Below are positions 37,235-46,504 of a stretch of DNA of 64,000 bases, piece by piece. The position numbers were made by a program, and so were the translations under genes. Source of the stretch: Chryseobacterium indologenes. Lineage in GTDB: Bacteria; Bacteroidota; Bacteroidia; Flavobacteriales; Weeksellaceae. The notes under the pieces are model-generated. The model was not told the origin of the DNA and did no database searches. It saw only the letters and a list, made by a program, of their open reading frames with translations. Every line of letters starts with the position of its first letter. The first letter of the stretch is position 1. Location of the stretch: contig NZ_CP074372.1 in NCBI RefSeq assembly GCF_018362995.1, forward strand, positions 3,782,001-3,846,000, in the 5' to 3' direction.

Positions 37235-38083
37235 TTATTTTTGTGTTGATAATAATTTCTGAACCTGCTGCTCAAGCTTTTCAATTTTAGCAGATTGGGC
37301 TTTTAGAGCTTCATTTTCATTTTTGAGCTGTTTAATCTGGTTATTCTGCTCAATTGAATAAAGAGTAAGCTCTTCAATTTTCTGCAATAATTTTATTTGG
37401 AATTCACCCACATTTACACCTTCTTTTTCCATTACTTTAGCAGAAGCAATTTCAGGAAGGTGCTTTTTTTCTTTAATGTGTTTTTCAACTTCTTCTAATT
37501 TTGGAAGATCATATTTTTCATCAAATACAAAATCAGCAGTAGGAGTTAGGGTTACTTTTACTTCTTTGGCTTCAAGTTTACCTTGTAACGAAGCATTTCC
37601 ATTGGGCTTAATGGCAAGTTGTACTTTCTTGTTTGTAATAAAATTAATCGCTCCAAAATCCGGGGTTGTAATCTCATTTTCAATATTAAAGTCACCATAA
37701 GTTCCATATCTGAAGTTACTGCCTGAATATGTAGAATTTACTTCCAGATTAGCGGTAGTACTATTATATGTTAAATTGACTATGGCACTACCTCCGGTTG
37801 GCCCGAAAGATGTAAACTTTCCTAAAACTAAATTTTGGTTATTAGTATTATCCTGAGCTACATGCAATTTAGCATCGGGACTTGTAGTACCTATTCCAAT
37901 ATTCCCATTAGGCTTAATTCGAAGACTCTCAATATTATTAGACTTCAGAACCAAAGGTTGATTATCTGTAGTTCCAATAAAATTATTGGATGAGTTTGTC
38001 CCTGAATTTCCTGTGATATTCCAACTTTGAGCAAATGTAAATGATGACACTAGCAGTGCAATCGAAAATAATTGTGTTTTCAT
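37235..38083 (-). CDS. Secreted tail-fibre-like protein with C-terminal coiled coil
   Basis: This 282-residue first gene of the RHS operon has a signal peptide (MKTQLFSIALLVSSFTFAQ). A beta-rich part with IGTTDNQPLVLKSNNIESL and IKPNGNIGIGTTSPDAKLHV (about 35-72) resembles the repeats of phage tail fibres and bacterial adhesins. A conserved region (KHLPEIASAKVMEKEGVNVGEFQIKLLQKIEELTL is at about 208-242, quoted only by position and its key GVNVGEF motif) leads into a coiled coil (about 235-280). Such proteins are common in Flavobacteriia and may trimerise. The gene stops 6 nt before the small T9SS gene. It has no sorting domain of its own. Confidence 0.78.
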   Translation of the reverse strand: MKTQLFSIALLVSSFTFAQSWNITGNSGTNSSNNFIGTTDNQPLVLKSNNIESLRIKPNGNIGIGTTSPDAKLHVAQDNTNNQNLVLGKFTSFGPTGGSAIVNLTYNSTTANLEVNSTYSGSNFRYGTYGDFNIENEITTPDFGAINFITNKKVQLAIKPNGNASLQGKLEAKEVKVTLTPTADFVFDEKYDLPKLEEVEKHIKEKKHLPEIASAKVMEKEGVNVGEFQIKLLQKIEELTLYSIEQNNQIKQLKNENEALKAQSAKIEKLEQQVQKLLSTQK

Positions 38084-38449
38084 AATTGTTAATTAATTTT
38101 TTTTGTAAAACTATAATCAGAAGACGACAAATAATGTCGTGTATAATAAAAATTCTATTAATGAGAAATTATTTATTTTTTTTCACTTGCGAATTTAAGA
38201 AAAAATATAGCTTCGTGTTGGTAATATTGTGTTGTTTTAGTTGTTTTTAATAAAAATCATTTAGATTTATGATTTGTTTAATGATTATTTGGTTTTTCTA
38301 TTCTTTTTGTTGGAATAATTGTCTATATGATGAATTTTTTTAGTTGAATACTTTCCGTTAAAATAAATTGGAGCAAAAAACTATGCTTTTATGAACTAGT
38401 CCCATGACAAGAGTTCTCAATTTTAGAAAAAATCTCTACCTTTGTAACA
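38084..38449. other. 366-bp AT-rich divergent intergenic region
   Basis: It separates the minus-strand RHS operon from the plus-strand metal island. It contains an inverted repeat ACGACA (38124-38129) / TGTCGT (38135-38140), about 45 bp upstream of the RHS operon start, and the -7 box at 38437. I found no complete promoter for the RHS operon and no coding frame in the remainder. Confidence 0.55.
38437..38444 (+). promoter_or_regulatory. -7 box of the DUF6660-like gene; transcript almost leaderless
   Basis: TACCTTTG matches TAnnTTTG. The ATG of the following frame begins at 38450, only 5 nt after the box, so transcription would begin at or next to the start codon. The -33 region (GTTC near 38413) is poor. 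Confidence 0.55.
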
Positions 38450-38773
38450 ATGAACCTCTTAAGATGGATACTGGCAATTTACTTTATGGCGTTATCACTG
38501 ATGCCATGTGAAGACACGTCTCATCCATTGAATACAGGTGATAATAAGGTTTCATTAAGTATTAATAGTGCTCATTCTACAGAAAAAGGAGATATATGTT
38601 CTCCATTGTGTGCTTGTAGCTGTTGCCAGATGACTGTCTCAGCATTTAAGATGGATCCACTATTGGAAATTCCAAATCAGATTCCTGCTTATTTTTCAAA
38701 GAAGATTCTATTCCACAAAAACGATTTTGCTTACCAGATTTACGATCCTATCTGGCAGCCTCCTAAAATTTAA
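38450..38773 (+). CDS. Small exported Cys-rich protein (DUF6660-like)
   Basis: This 107-residue protein has a hydrophobic N-terminus (MNLLRWILAIYFMALSLMPC), a His/Ser-rich middle and a cysteine cluster SPLCACSCCQM (about 51-61). It ends IWQPPKI. It resembles small Bacteroidota proteins (DUF6660) that sit in front of heavy-metal efflux genes; that comparison is from memory. The cysteine cluster could bind metal in the periplasm. It lies 148 nt upstream of the RND pump, with a second operator/promoter between them. Its C-terminal I-x-x-PP ending is shared with the two small proteins at 49544 and 51917. Confidence 0.75.
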   Translation: MNLLRWILAIYFMALSLMPCEDTSHPLNTGDNKVSLSINSAHSTEKGDICSPLCACSCCQMTVSAFKMDPLLEIPNQIPAYFSKKILFHKNDFAYQIYDPIWQPPKI

Positions 38774-38828
38774 TTTTTATTGACTTTTAGAAAGCCTATG
38801 CTTTCTGATACTTAACTGTGCTTGAAAC

Positions 38829-38866
38829 TTTGCAATACCATTGCAGAGGTTTTCAGGATATTTTTG
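38829..38866 (+). promoter_or_regulatory. Metal operator and -7 box in front of the RND pump
   Basis: The palindrome TGCAATA-C-CATTGCA (38831-38845; half sites TGCAAT and ATTGCA, 3-nt centre) is followed after exactly 13 nt by TATTTTTG (38859-38866). The same palindrome with the same 13-nt spacing occurs before the P-type ATPase (46917-46952). No separate -33 element is placed at 19-21 nt, so the palindrome may bind an activator or a repressor that covers the -33 region. Confidence 0.75.
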
Positions 38867-38921
38867 CTGCAGTATTTTATACTGCGTGCATTCACTTTTC
38901 AATAAAAATTAAATACAAATC

Positions 38922-41900
38922 GTGTTAGATAAAATCATAAAATTCAGTATCAAAAATAAAGTGATCATTGGTTTAATGACGTTGGTGCTGATCATCTGGG
39001 GTACGTGGAGTGCTACCAGATTACCGATAGATGCTGTACCGGATATCACCAATAACCAGGTACAGATTATTACCGTATGTCCTACATTAGCAGGACAGGA
39101 AGTGGAACAGTTGGTAACCTTTCCCATTGAGCAGAGTATTGCCAATGTTCCCGATATTCAGGAAACAAGAAGTATTTCAAGATTCGGACTTTCTGTAATT
39201 ACAGTAGTGTTCAAGGAAAATGTAGATGTGTATTTTGCCAGACAGCTCATTAATGAACAGCTGAAAAACGCAGTAGAAGAAATTCCAAAAGGAGTAGGAA
39301 CTCCGGAGTTGGCTCCCGTAAGTACAGGTCTTGGAGAAGTGTATCAGTATATTCTTCACCCTAAAAAGGGAAGCGAAAAGAAATACAATGCCAAAGAACT
39401 CCGCACCATGCAGGACTGGATCGTTCGCAGACAGCTGAACGGAACTCCGGGAGTGGCAGAGATTAATAGTTTCGGTGGCGAATTAAAACAGTATGAAGTA
39501 GCTATCGATCCCAATCGGTTAAAAGCAATGGGAACAAGCATTACGGAAATATTTACAGCCCTTGAAAAAAATAACCAGAATACAGGAGGAGCTTATATTG
39601 ATAAAAAGCCCAACGCCTATTTCATCCGTGGAATCGGATTGGTAACCTCTCTTGAAGACATTAAAAACATTGCGGTTAAAAACGAAACAGGAAGCGTTCC
39701 GATTTTTATAAAAGATGTAGCCGATGTCCGTTTAGGAAGTGCTGTTCGTTACGGAGCATTGACGTATGACGGGAAAGTAGATGCCGTGGGTGGAGTAGTG
39801 ATGATGCTAAAAGGAGCCAACAGTAATGAAGTGGTCAGCAACATCAAAGCAAAAATTCCCACAATTCAGAAGTCTCTTCCGGATGATGTCATTATAGAGC
39901 CATTTCTAGATAGAACCGATCTTGTAGACAGAGCCATCAATACCGTACAGAAAAACCTCATCGAAGGAGCGCTAATTGTAATTTTCGTTCTTGTTGTTTT
40001 CCTTGGAAATCTGAGAGCCGGACTTATCGTAGCTTCAGCCATTCCGCTTTCATTACTGTTTGCTCTTGGAATGATGAATGTTTTCGGGGTAAGTGCCAAC
40101 CTGATGAGCCTTGGTGCTATAGATTTCGGATTGATTGTCGATGGAGCCGTTATTATTGTAGAAGCTACTTTACATCATTTGGGAGTAAGGAAATCTGTCC
40201 GTGCATTAACGCAGTCTGAAATGGATGAAGAAGTATTCCTTTCTGCATCCAAAATAAGAAGCAGTGCAGCTTTCGGGGAAATCATCATCCTTATCGTATA
40301 TATCCCGATTCTTACATTAGCTGGCGTAGAAGGAAAAATGTTTACCCCAATGGCGAAAACAGTAGGATTTGCTATTCTTGGAGCTTTAATTTTATCCCTG
40401 ACCTACATTCCTATGATGAGCGCACTGTTTTTATCTAAGAAAATATCCCACAAAGAAACCTTCTCCGATAAAATGATGAATCGCTTGCAAAAGGTTTATC
40501 AGCCATTATTACAGAAAGCGATCAAAGTAAAATATATCATTGTTTCGGCAACCGCTGTAGTCTTCCTTATCTCTGCTTTTATCTTTAAAAATTTGGGAGG
40601 GGAATTTATCCCGCAGCTGCAGGAAGGAGATTTTGCTTTTCACTGTATTTTACCACAGGGGAGCTCATTGAGCCAGAGTATAGAAACTTCCATGCAGGCG
40701 TCAAGAATTATCAAACAGTTTGATGAGGTGAAAATGGTGGTCGGAAAAACGGGTTCCGCTGAGGTTCCTACAGATCCGATGCCACCTGAAGCAACCGATA
40801 TGATTGTTGTATTAAAACCGCAAAGTGAATGGAAAACTAAGAAGTCCTATAATGAGCTTGCAGATGAGATCAGTGAGAAACTGGAAACGATTCCCGGGGT
40901 ATTCTTTGAAAAAAACCAGCCTATTCAGATGCGTTTCAATGAACTGATGACCGGTATCAGACAGGATGTTGCTGTGAAAATTTTCGGAGAAAACCTTGAT
41001 TCCTTAGCTGTGTATGCAGATAAAGTTGGGAAAATCATTCAGACAGTGGACGGAGCTACAGCCCCTCAGATTGAAAGAGTTAGTGGCCTTCCACAAATCA
41101 ATGTTCAGTATGACAGAACAAGAATTGCCAATTACGGATTGAATATTGAGGATGTCAACAATGCAGTAAGTACAGCGTTTGCAGGAAAAGCTGCCGGACA
41201 GGTTTTTGAAAATGAAAGACGTTTTGATCTGGTAGTCCGTCTGGATAGTCTTCACAGAACGGATATCTCAGATGTGAACAACCTGATGATTACTTCCGGT
41301 ACAGGAGCACAGATTCCATTATCGCAGGTCGCGAATATCAGTTATAAACTTGGACCTGCACAGATCAGCCGTGAACAGGGAAAACGTAGAATTGTCATCG
41401 GATTCAATGTAAAAGACCGTGATGTGGAAAGTGTGGTGAAAGATATTCAGGCAAAACTGAATAAAGTGAAACTTCCTTCCGGATATTACTTTACCTACGG
41501 AGGACAGTTTGAAAACCTTCAGGAAGCCAGCAAACGTCTGATGATCGCTGTTCCAGTATCATTGCTTCTTATTTTTATGCTGTTGTATTTTACTTTCCGT
41601 TCATTCAAACAGGCTGCATTGATCTTTACAGCCATTCCTATGAGTGCAATCGGTGGTGTATTTGCGCTTTTAGTGAGAGATATGCCGTTCAGTATCAGTG
41701 CCGGGATCGGATTTATTGCACTTTTTGGAGTTGCAGTACTGAACGGAATTGTTTTGATCGGAACATTCAACCAATTAGAAAAAGAAGGGGAAAGCGATAT
41801 TCTGAAAAGAGTATTTGATGGAACAAAAACCAGATTGAGACCGGTATTAATGACTGCAACAGTAGCTTCTTTAGGATTTTTACCGATGGCTATTTCTACA

Positions 41901-43283
41901 GGTGCGGGTGCTGAAGTACAAAAACCATTGGCAACAGTGGTGATTGGTGGTCTGGTGACAGCTACTTTCCTTACGTTATTCGTTTTGCCGATGCTGTATA
42001 TCATTTTTAACACAAAGATTTTGAAAAGAAGAAATAACAATACGGGAATGTTTACAGCAGTTCTTGTTGTAGGATTCATGATGCTGGGACAGACTTTTAA
42101 AGCACAGTCCAGACCTATCTCTGTGGAACAGGCGGTAGAGCAGGCGGTGAGCAATAACTTAACCCTGCAGTCAAAAGATCTGAGCATTAAATCTGCTGAA
42201 GCATTAAGACCCACAGCAAAAGAACTTCCCAAATTAAGCTTTGAAGCTCAGCTTGGACAATACAACAGTCCGAAGTTTGACCAATCGTTTGCTATTTCAC
42301 AGAGTATTCCTTTTCCCACTTTGTTTAAAGCAAGAAAAGACTTAATCAATGAAAATATTAAAAGCAAACAGATTGATAAAGAAATCACAGCCAATGAGCT
42401 GATAAAGCAGGTACGAACCTATTATTATCAGATTGAATATCTCCAGTATAATAAAGCTCAGCTAACCAGTCTGGATAAATATTATGAGGAATTTATCAGA
42501 ATCGCGACCGTAAGATTCAAAGCAGGTGATATCAAAAAGATTGAAATCAGTACCGCAGAAACCCAGAAAGGAGAAATTGATCTGCTACTCAGACAGAATG
42601 AAGTATATCTGAATAACGCTTATAAGAATTTAAAAACTCTGATGAACACTTCAGAAGATATTGAAGTTCCTTTTAATAAAGATTATGCCCCTTTAAAAGC
42701 AGAAAATGTACTCGACAGTGCTGTAGTTGTCAACAATCCTACAGTAAAAGCTTTTTATCAGGAAATGGAAATTGCAGAAAAAAATAAGAAAGTTGAAAAA
42801 TCACTTGGGCTTCCTGATTTCAGCTTAGGATATACCAATCAGTCTTTGATAGGCTTCCATACTGTTAACGGACAGGAAAATTTTTATAATTCAGGAAAAC
42901 GTTTTCAGTCGGCAACAGTAGGAGTAGCAATTCCTTTGACGTTTGGCGCAACCAAAGCAAGAATTCAGGCTCTGGAATATGACAGACAGGTTGCAGAAAC
43001 CAATGCAAAAATGCAGCAGAAACAACTTTCAGCACAGTTGGACAATGCTTTTAGCCAGTACCAGCAGGATATTCAGCAGTATGATTATTATACAAGTCAG
43101 GCATTGCCTAATGCTGATAAAATTGTAAAAGCAGCCCAGTTGGGATATAAAACAGGAGAAATTTCCTATGTGGAATATCTTTTTGCCCTCCAGACTGCTA
43201 CCAATATTCAGTTGAAATACCTTGAATCTATCCAGCAGGTAAACCAATCTGTAGTGACCATTAATTCAATCATTAATAAATAA
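38922..43283 (+). CDS. CzcA/CusA-type heavy-metal RND pump fused to a TolC-like outer membrane factor
   Basis: The 1453 residues begin at GTG 38922. Residues 1 to about 1035 are a heavy-metal RND transporter: RLPIDAVPDITNNQVQI (about 31-47), the metal/proton-relay motif DFGLIVDGAVIIVEA (about 401-415), and a second transmembrane block with GVAVLNGIVLIG. From about 1045 a hydrophobic segment (MFTAVLVVGFMMLGQTFKAQ) leads into about 390 residues of outer-membrane-factor helices (SVEQAVEQAVSNNLTLQSKD onward). It exports divalent or monovalent metal ions from periplasm or cytoplasm to the outside. The adaptor gene starts within a few bases of the stop. Which metal is moved (Co/Zn/Cd or Cu/Ag) is not decided. 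Confidence 0.93.
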   Translation: MLDKIIKFSIKNKVIIGLMTLVLIIWGTWSATRLPIDAVPDITNNQVQIITVCPTLAGQEVEQLVTFPIEQSIANVPDIQETRSISRFGLSVITVVFKENVDVYFARQLINEQLKNAVEEIPKGVGTPELAPVSTGLGEVYQYILHPKKGSEKKYNAKELRTMQDWIVRRQLNGTPGVAEINSFGGELKQYEVAIDPNRLKAMGTSITEIFTALEKNNQNTGGAYIDKKPNAYFIRGIGLVTSLEDIKNIAVKNETGSVPIFIKDVADVRLGSAVRYGALTYDGKVDAVGGVVMMLKGANSNEVVSNIKAKIPTIQKSLPDDVIIEPFLDRTDLVDRAINTVQKNLIEGALIVIFVLVVFLGNLRAGLIVASAIPLSLLFALGMMNVFGVSANLMSLGAIDFGLIVDGAVIIVEATLHHLGVRKSVRALTQSEMDEEVFLSASKIRSSAAFGEIIILIVYIPILTLAGVEGKMFTPMAKTVGFAILGALILSLTYIPMMSALFLSKKISHKETFSDKMMNRLQKVYQPLLQKAIKVKYIIVSATAVVFLISAFIFKNLGGEFIPQLQEGDFAFHCILPQGSSLSQSIETSMQASRIIKQFDEVKMVVGKTGSAEVPTDPMPPEATDMIVVLKPQSEWKTKKSYNELADEISEKLETIPGVFFEKNQPIQMRFNELMTGIRQDVAVKIFGENLDSLAVYADKVGKIIQTVDGATAPQIERVSGLPQINVQYDRTRIANYGLNIEDVNNAVSTAFAGKAAGQVFENERRFDLVVRLDSLHRTDISDVNNLMITSGTGAQIPLSQVANISYKLGPAQISREQGKRRIVIGFNVKDRDVESVVKDIQAKLNKVKLPSGYYFTYGGQFENLQEASKRLMIAVPVSLLLIFMLLYFTFRSFKQAALIFTAIPMSAIGGVFALLVRDMPFSISAGIGFIALFGVAVLNGIVLIGTFNQLEKEGESDILKRVFDGTKTRLRPVLMTATVASLGFLPMAISTGAGAEVQKPLATVVIGGLVTATFLTLFVLPMLYIIFNTKILKRRNNNTGMFTAVLVVGFMMLGQTFKAQSRPISVEQAVEQAVSNNLTLQSKDLSIKSAEALRPTAKELPKLSFEAQLGQYNSPKFDQSFAISQSIPFPTLFKARKDLINENIKSKQIDKEITANELIKQVRTYYYQIEYLQYNKAQLTSLDKYYEEFIRIATVRFKAGDIKKIEISTAETQKGEIDLLLRQNEVYLNNAYKNLKTLMNTSEDIEVPFNKDYAPLKAENVLDSAVVVNNPTVKAFYQEMEIAEKNKKVEKSLGLPDFSLGYTNQSLIGFHTVNGQENFYNSGKRFQSATVGVAIPLTFGATKARIQALEYDRQVAETNAKMQQKQLSAQLDNAFSQYQQDIQQYDYYTSQALPNADKIVKAAQLGYKTGEISYVEYLFALQTATNIQLKYLESIQQVNQSVVTINSIINK

Positions 43284-43329
43284 TATGAAAGCGCTGAAAT
43301 ACAATATCAGACAAAATACATTCTTAGAT

Positions 43330-44559
43330 ATGAAACTCAAATATAATATCATACCTCTTATCCTGATTTCACTATTACTGACAAGTTGTGGAAAAAAAGA
43401 AGCCGCAGAAGAAAAGGCTCCTGAAAAAACAGAGCAGAAAGAATCTGCCCACGAAGAAGGTCCACAAACTATAGCCTCGCTTACAGAAGATCAGATGAAG
43501 TCTGTAGGAGTTGCTTTGGGAACAGTAGAAATGAAAGAACTGACCTCTACCATAAAAGCGAATGGTCTTCTCAGTGTTCCGAATAGTAATAAAGCAACCA
43601 TTACTTCCCTGTACGGAGGAATTATCAAAACCATCAATATTCAGGTTGGAAGTATCGTGAAGAAAGGACAAGTTATCGCAACCATTGCCAATCCGGAATA
43701 CATCCAGCTTCAGGAAGATTATCTGACCACAAATAGCAGAATTACTTATGCGGAACAGGAATACAGAAGACAAAGAGAACTTTTTGATAATGATGCAGGA
43801 GCGAAGAAAAACCTTCAGAGTGCCGATGCTGAGCTGAAAACATTAAGAACAAAAAGAGCTTCCCTGCTGAAACAGCTTCAGATGATGGGAATAAGTCCCG
43901 GGAAGGTAAACAATGGAAATATGAAATCAGGTTTGGTGATCACTGCCCCTATCAGCGGAACGATCAGCAGTATTACAGCACAAATTGGAAGTTATGTAGA
44001 TATTTCTTCTCCCGTTGCCACAGTGATTGATAACGGTTCTATCCATCTCGATCTTCAGGTGTTTGAAAAAGATCTTCCTAAAATGAGAGTAGGGCAGATT
44101 GTTCATTTTAAACTGACCAACAATCCGGAAATCGAATACGACGCGAGAATTTACAGCATAGGTTCCTCTTTTGAGAACGAAAGTAAAACTATTTCTATGC
44201 ATTGCGAAGTGATCGGAAACAAATCCGGACTGATTGACGGGATGAATATCACCGGAATCGTAAGCCTTGATAAAAGTACAACCCCTGCAGTTCCTACAGA
44301 AGCAATTGTAGAAGCAGACGGAAAATACTACGTGTTTATTCAGACGGATAAAAAAGCGGAAGAAGAACACGAAGAAAAAGGAAAACCCCATTCGAAAACC
44401 TTAAACTTTGAAAAAATTGAAGTGGTAAAAGGAACTTCCGATATGGGATATACCGCGATAACTCCGGTAGGAAGTATTCCGGACAATGCAAAAATAGTAG
44501 TGAAAGGAGCATTCTTTGTCAATGCGAAACTGGTGAATTCAGGTGAGCACGAACATTAA
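43330..44559 (+). CDS. RND efflux periplasmic adaptor lipoprotein (CzcB/CusB-type)
   Basis: The frame is open from ATG 43285, but ATG 43330 gives a proper lipoprotein signal (MKLKYNIIPLILISLLLTSC), so I place the start there, giving 409 residues. After a Glu/Lys-rich linker come the membrane-proximal, lipoyl (GGIIKTINIQVGSIVKKGQVIATI) and coiled-coil hairpin parts, then the second lipoyl half (GLVITAPISGTISSITAQIGSYVD) and beta-barrel. A short Glu/His-rich stretch (about 336-352; EEEHEEKGKPH) near the C-terminus and the final GEHEH could bind metal. It links the RND pump to the outer-membrane channel, here fused to the pump. Confidence 0.92.
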   Translation: MKLKYNIIPLILISLLLTSCGKKEAAEEKAPEKTEQKESAHEEGPQTIASLTEDQMKSVGVALGTVEMKELTSTIKANGLLSVPNSNKATITSLYGGIIKTINIQVGSIVKKGQVIATIANPEYIQLQEDYLTTNSRITYAEQEYRRQRELFDNDAGAKKNLQSADAELKTLRTKRASLLKQLQMMGISPGKVNNGNMKSGLVITAPISGTISSITAQIGSYVDISSPVATVIDNGSIHLDLQVFEKDLPKMRVGQIVHFKLTNNPEIEYDARIYSIGSSFENESKTISMHCEVIGNKSGLIDGMNITGIVSLDKSTTPAVPTEAIVEADGKYYVFIQTDKKAEEEHEEKGKPHSKTLNFEKIEVVKGTSDMGYTAITPVGSIPDNAKIVVKGAFFVNAKLVNSGEHEH

Positions 44560-44690
44560 TGAAACCAGCCGGAACCAGTAAAATGTCGATTTTTATCCTT
44601 AAATTAGAGCTGTTTACAGAATTTTTTATTGAATAAAAACGGCAGGAAAAAGCAAAGATTATCTCACCGAATTTAATAAATGACCTGATT

Positions 44691-45572
44691 ATGTTACTGA
44701 ACAAAAAAATATCAGTCTGGTATTTCATCCGTGAAATAAAAACCCAAATTCTGTTCATCGGAATATTTGCCATTGCCATTGGCCTTCTGGACGAATTGCC
44801 GTGGTTTCGCAAAATATCACTGCCGTTGAATATTCCTGCATTGCTGGGAACAGCAGTATCATTGCTGCTGGCATTCCGAACCTCCCAATCTTACGAAAGA
44901 TGGTGGGAAGCCAGAACAGTCTGGGGAGCCGTTGTCAACGATTCCAGAACTTTTGTGAGACTGGTTATTCAGTTTATGCCTGCCGGAGATGATAAAACCA
45001 TAAAAGATTTTGCCGAAAGACAGATCATCTGGACCTATGCCCTTGGAGAATCGCTGAGAAAACTTCCATTTTCTGAAAAAGTTCAGCAATATCTGGATCA
45101 ACATCAGATCAAAGGAACCAATATTCCCAATGCTATTCTGGATGAACATTCAAAACAGTTGAAAGAAATTACAGCTTCCAAAGGACTGACGGATTTCCAG
45201 CAGATGCAGCTGAACGATATTATCACAAGGCTCTGCGACAGTATGGGAAAATGTGAAAGACTGAAGAATACGGTTTTTCCACGCTCATACAGTGTTTTAG
45301 TTCATATTCTGATCTATGTTTTTGCCGCCATCCTTCCGTTTGGACTTGATGATTCACAGCTGTTGGTAGAAATTGCAATCACTTTCCTGGTTCCGGTGAC
45401 ATTCATTGCTATTGAAAAAACATCCATCATTATGCAGGATCCTTTTGAAAATGGCCCTGTAGATACTCCGATGACTTCTCTTGCGCAAACCATAGAGATC
45501 AATATCAGACAAATGATCGGTGAACAGAATGTTCCGCCTAAAAAAGAAAATACATCTTATTACGAAATGTAA
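44691..45572 (+). CDS. Bestrophin-family ion channel protein
   Basis: This 293-residue inner-membrane protein has hydrophobic segments near 25-45, 48-65, 205-225 and 228-250 and the bestrophin pattern RTSQSYERWWEARTVWGAVVNDSRTF (about 66-91, quoted by its SYERWWEAR core). Bacterial bestrophins form pentameric channels for small ions. The gene lies 131 nt after the adaptor and 18 nt before the CDF gene in the metal island. The neighbours suggest a link to cation stress, but the conducted ion is not known from sequence. Confidence 0.88.
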   Translation: MLLNKKISVWYFIREIKTQILFIGIFAIAIGLLDELPWFRKISLPLNIPALLGTAVSLLLAFRTSQSYERWWEARTVWGAVVNDSRTFVRLVIQFMPAGDDKTIKDFAERQIIWTYALGESLRKLPFSEKVQQYLDQHQIKGTNIPNAILDEHSKQLKEITASKGLTDFQQMQLNDIITRLCDSMGKCERLKNTVFPRSYSVLVHILIYVFAAILPFGLDDSQLLVEIAITFLVPVTFIAIEKTSIIMQDPFENGPVDTPMTSLAQTIEINIRQMIGEQNVPPKKENTSYYEM

Positions 45573-45590
45573 TTAAACCATACATACAAT

Positions 45591-46487
45591 ATGGAAAATA
45601 CACCAAAACAAACCGTTTCTGCAGGAAGCAGACATAAAAAAAGCTTACTGATTGTTCTGTGTCTCAGTGGGACTTATCTTATTGCTGAGGTTATTGGCGG
45701 AATCATGACCAATAGTCTTGCATTATTAGCCGATGCCGCTCATATGCTCACCGATGTGGTAGGATTATTGTTGGCATTTATAGCCATTAAAATTGGAGAA
45801 AGAAAAGCTGATCCTTCCAGAACATACGGATACTACCGTACTGAAATATTGGCAGCAGTAGTGAATGCTGTTGTTTTACTTGGAATTTCAATCTATGTTT
45901 TGTTTGAAGCATACCAGAGATTTCAGAATCCGCCGGAAGTACAAAGCAAATCAATGCTGATTGTAGCCGGAATCGGGTTGATCGTTAATATTGTCGGAAT
46001 GATGATTTTGAGAAAAGACTCAGAAGGCAGCCTGAATATGAAAGGCGCTTATTTTGAAGTACTTTCAGATATGCTTACTTCAGTAGGCGTAATGATTGCC
46101 GGGGTGATTATGCTGACAACCGGATGGTATTATGCCGACCCGTTGATTTCGGCAGCAATTGGACTGCTGATCTTTCCAAGAACATGGAGACTGTTGAAAG
46201 AAGCAATCAATGTTTTACTCGAAGGAACTCCAAAAGATGTTGATATCCATGAACTTCGTACATCTCTGGAAAAAACTCCCGGGGTAAAAAATGTTCATGA
46301 TCTGCATGTATGGTCGCTGACATCCAGTGTCAATGCAATGAGTGCCCATGTTGTAAAGGAAACGGGATATTCTCAGAATCAATTATTAAAAACATTAACG
46401 GATATCACTGTTAATAACTTTAAGATCAGTCATACCACTTTTCAGATAGAGGAGGAAGGCTATGAAGAAAATGAAGTACATCTGTAA
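45591..46487 (+). CDS. Cation diffusion facilitator metal exporter (CzcD/ZitB-like)
   Basis: This 298-residue inner-membrane antiporter moves Zn(II) or similar ions out of the cytoplasm. Six membrane segments are visible. The TM2 metal site is HMLTD (ALLADAAHMLTDVVGLL, about 42-58). In TM5 the partner motif reads EVLSD, with Glu where many Zn exporters have His. The C-terminal cytoplasmic domain (about 205-290) contains the KNVHDLHVWSLTSSVNAMSAHV segment with its metal-binding His residues. It lies between bestrophin and the Fur-family regulator, 17 nt before the latter. Confidence 0.94.
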   Translation: MENTPKQTVSAGSRHKKSLLIVLCLSGTYLIAEVIGGIMTNSLALLADAAHMLTDVVGLLLAFIAIKIGERKADPSRTYGYYRTEILAAVVNAVVLLGISIYVLFEAYQRFQNPPEVQSKSMLIVAGIGLIVNIVGMMILRKDSEGSLNMKGAYFEVLSDMLTSVGVMIAGVIMLTTGWYYADPLISAAIGLLIFPRTWRLLKEAINVLLEGTPKDVDIHELRTSLEKTPGVKNVHDLHVWSLTSSVNAMSAHVVKETGYSQNQLLKTLTDITVNNFKISHTTFQIEEEGYEENEVHL

Positions 46488-46504
46488 AAATTTAAAAGCG
46501 TACA

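Noticed and set aside
41519..42232. 237-codon open frame on the minus strand inside the RND pump gene
   Set aside because: It is fully antisense to a clear CzcA/CusA coding sequence and its translation resembles no family; the plus-strand reading is certain.
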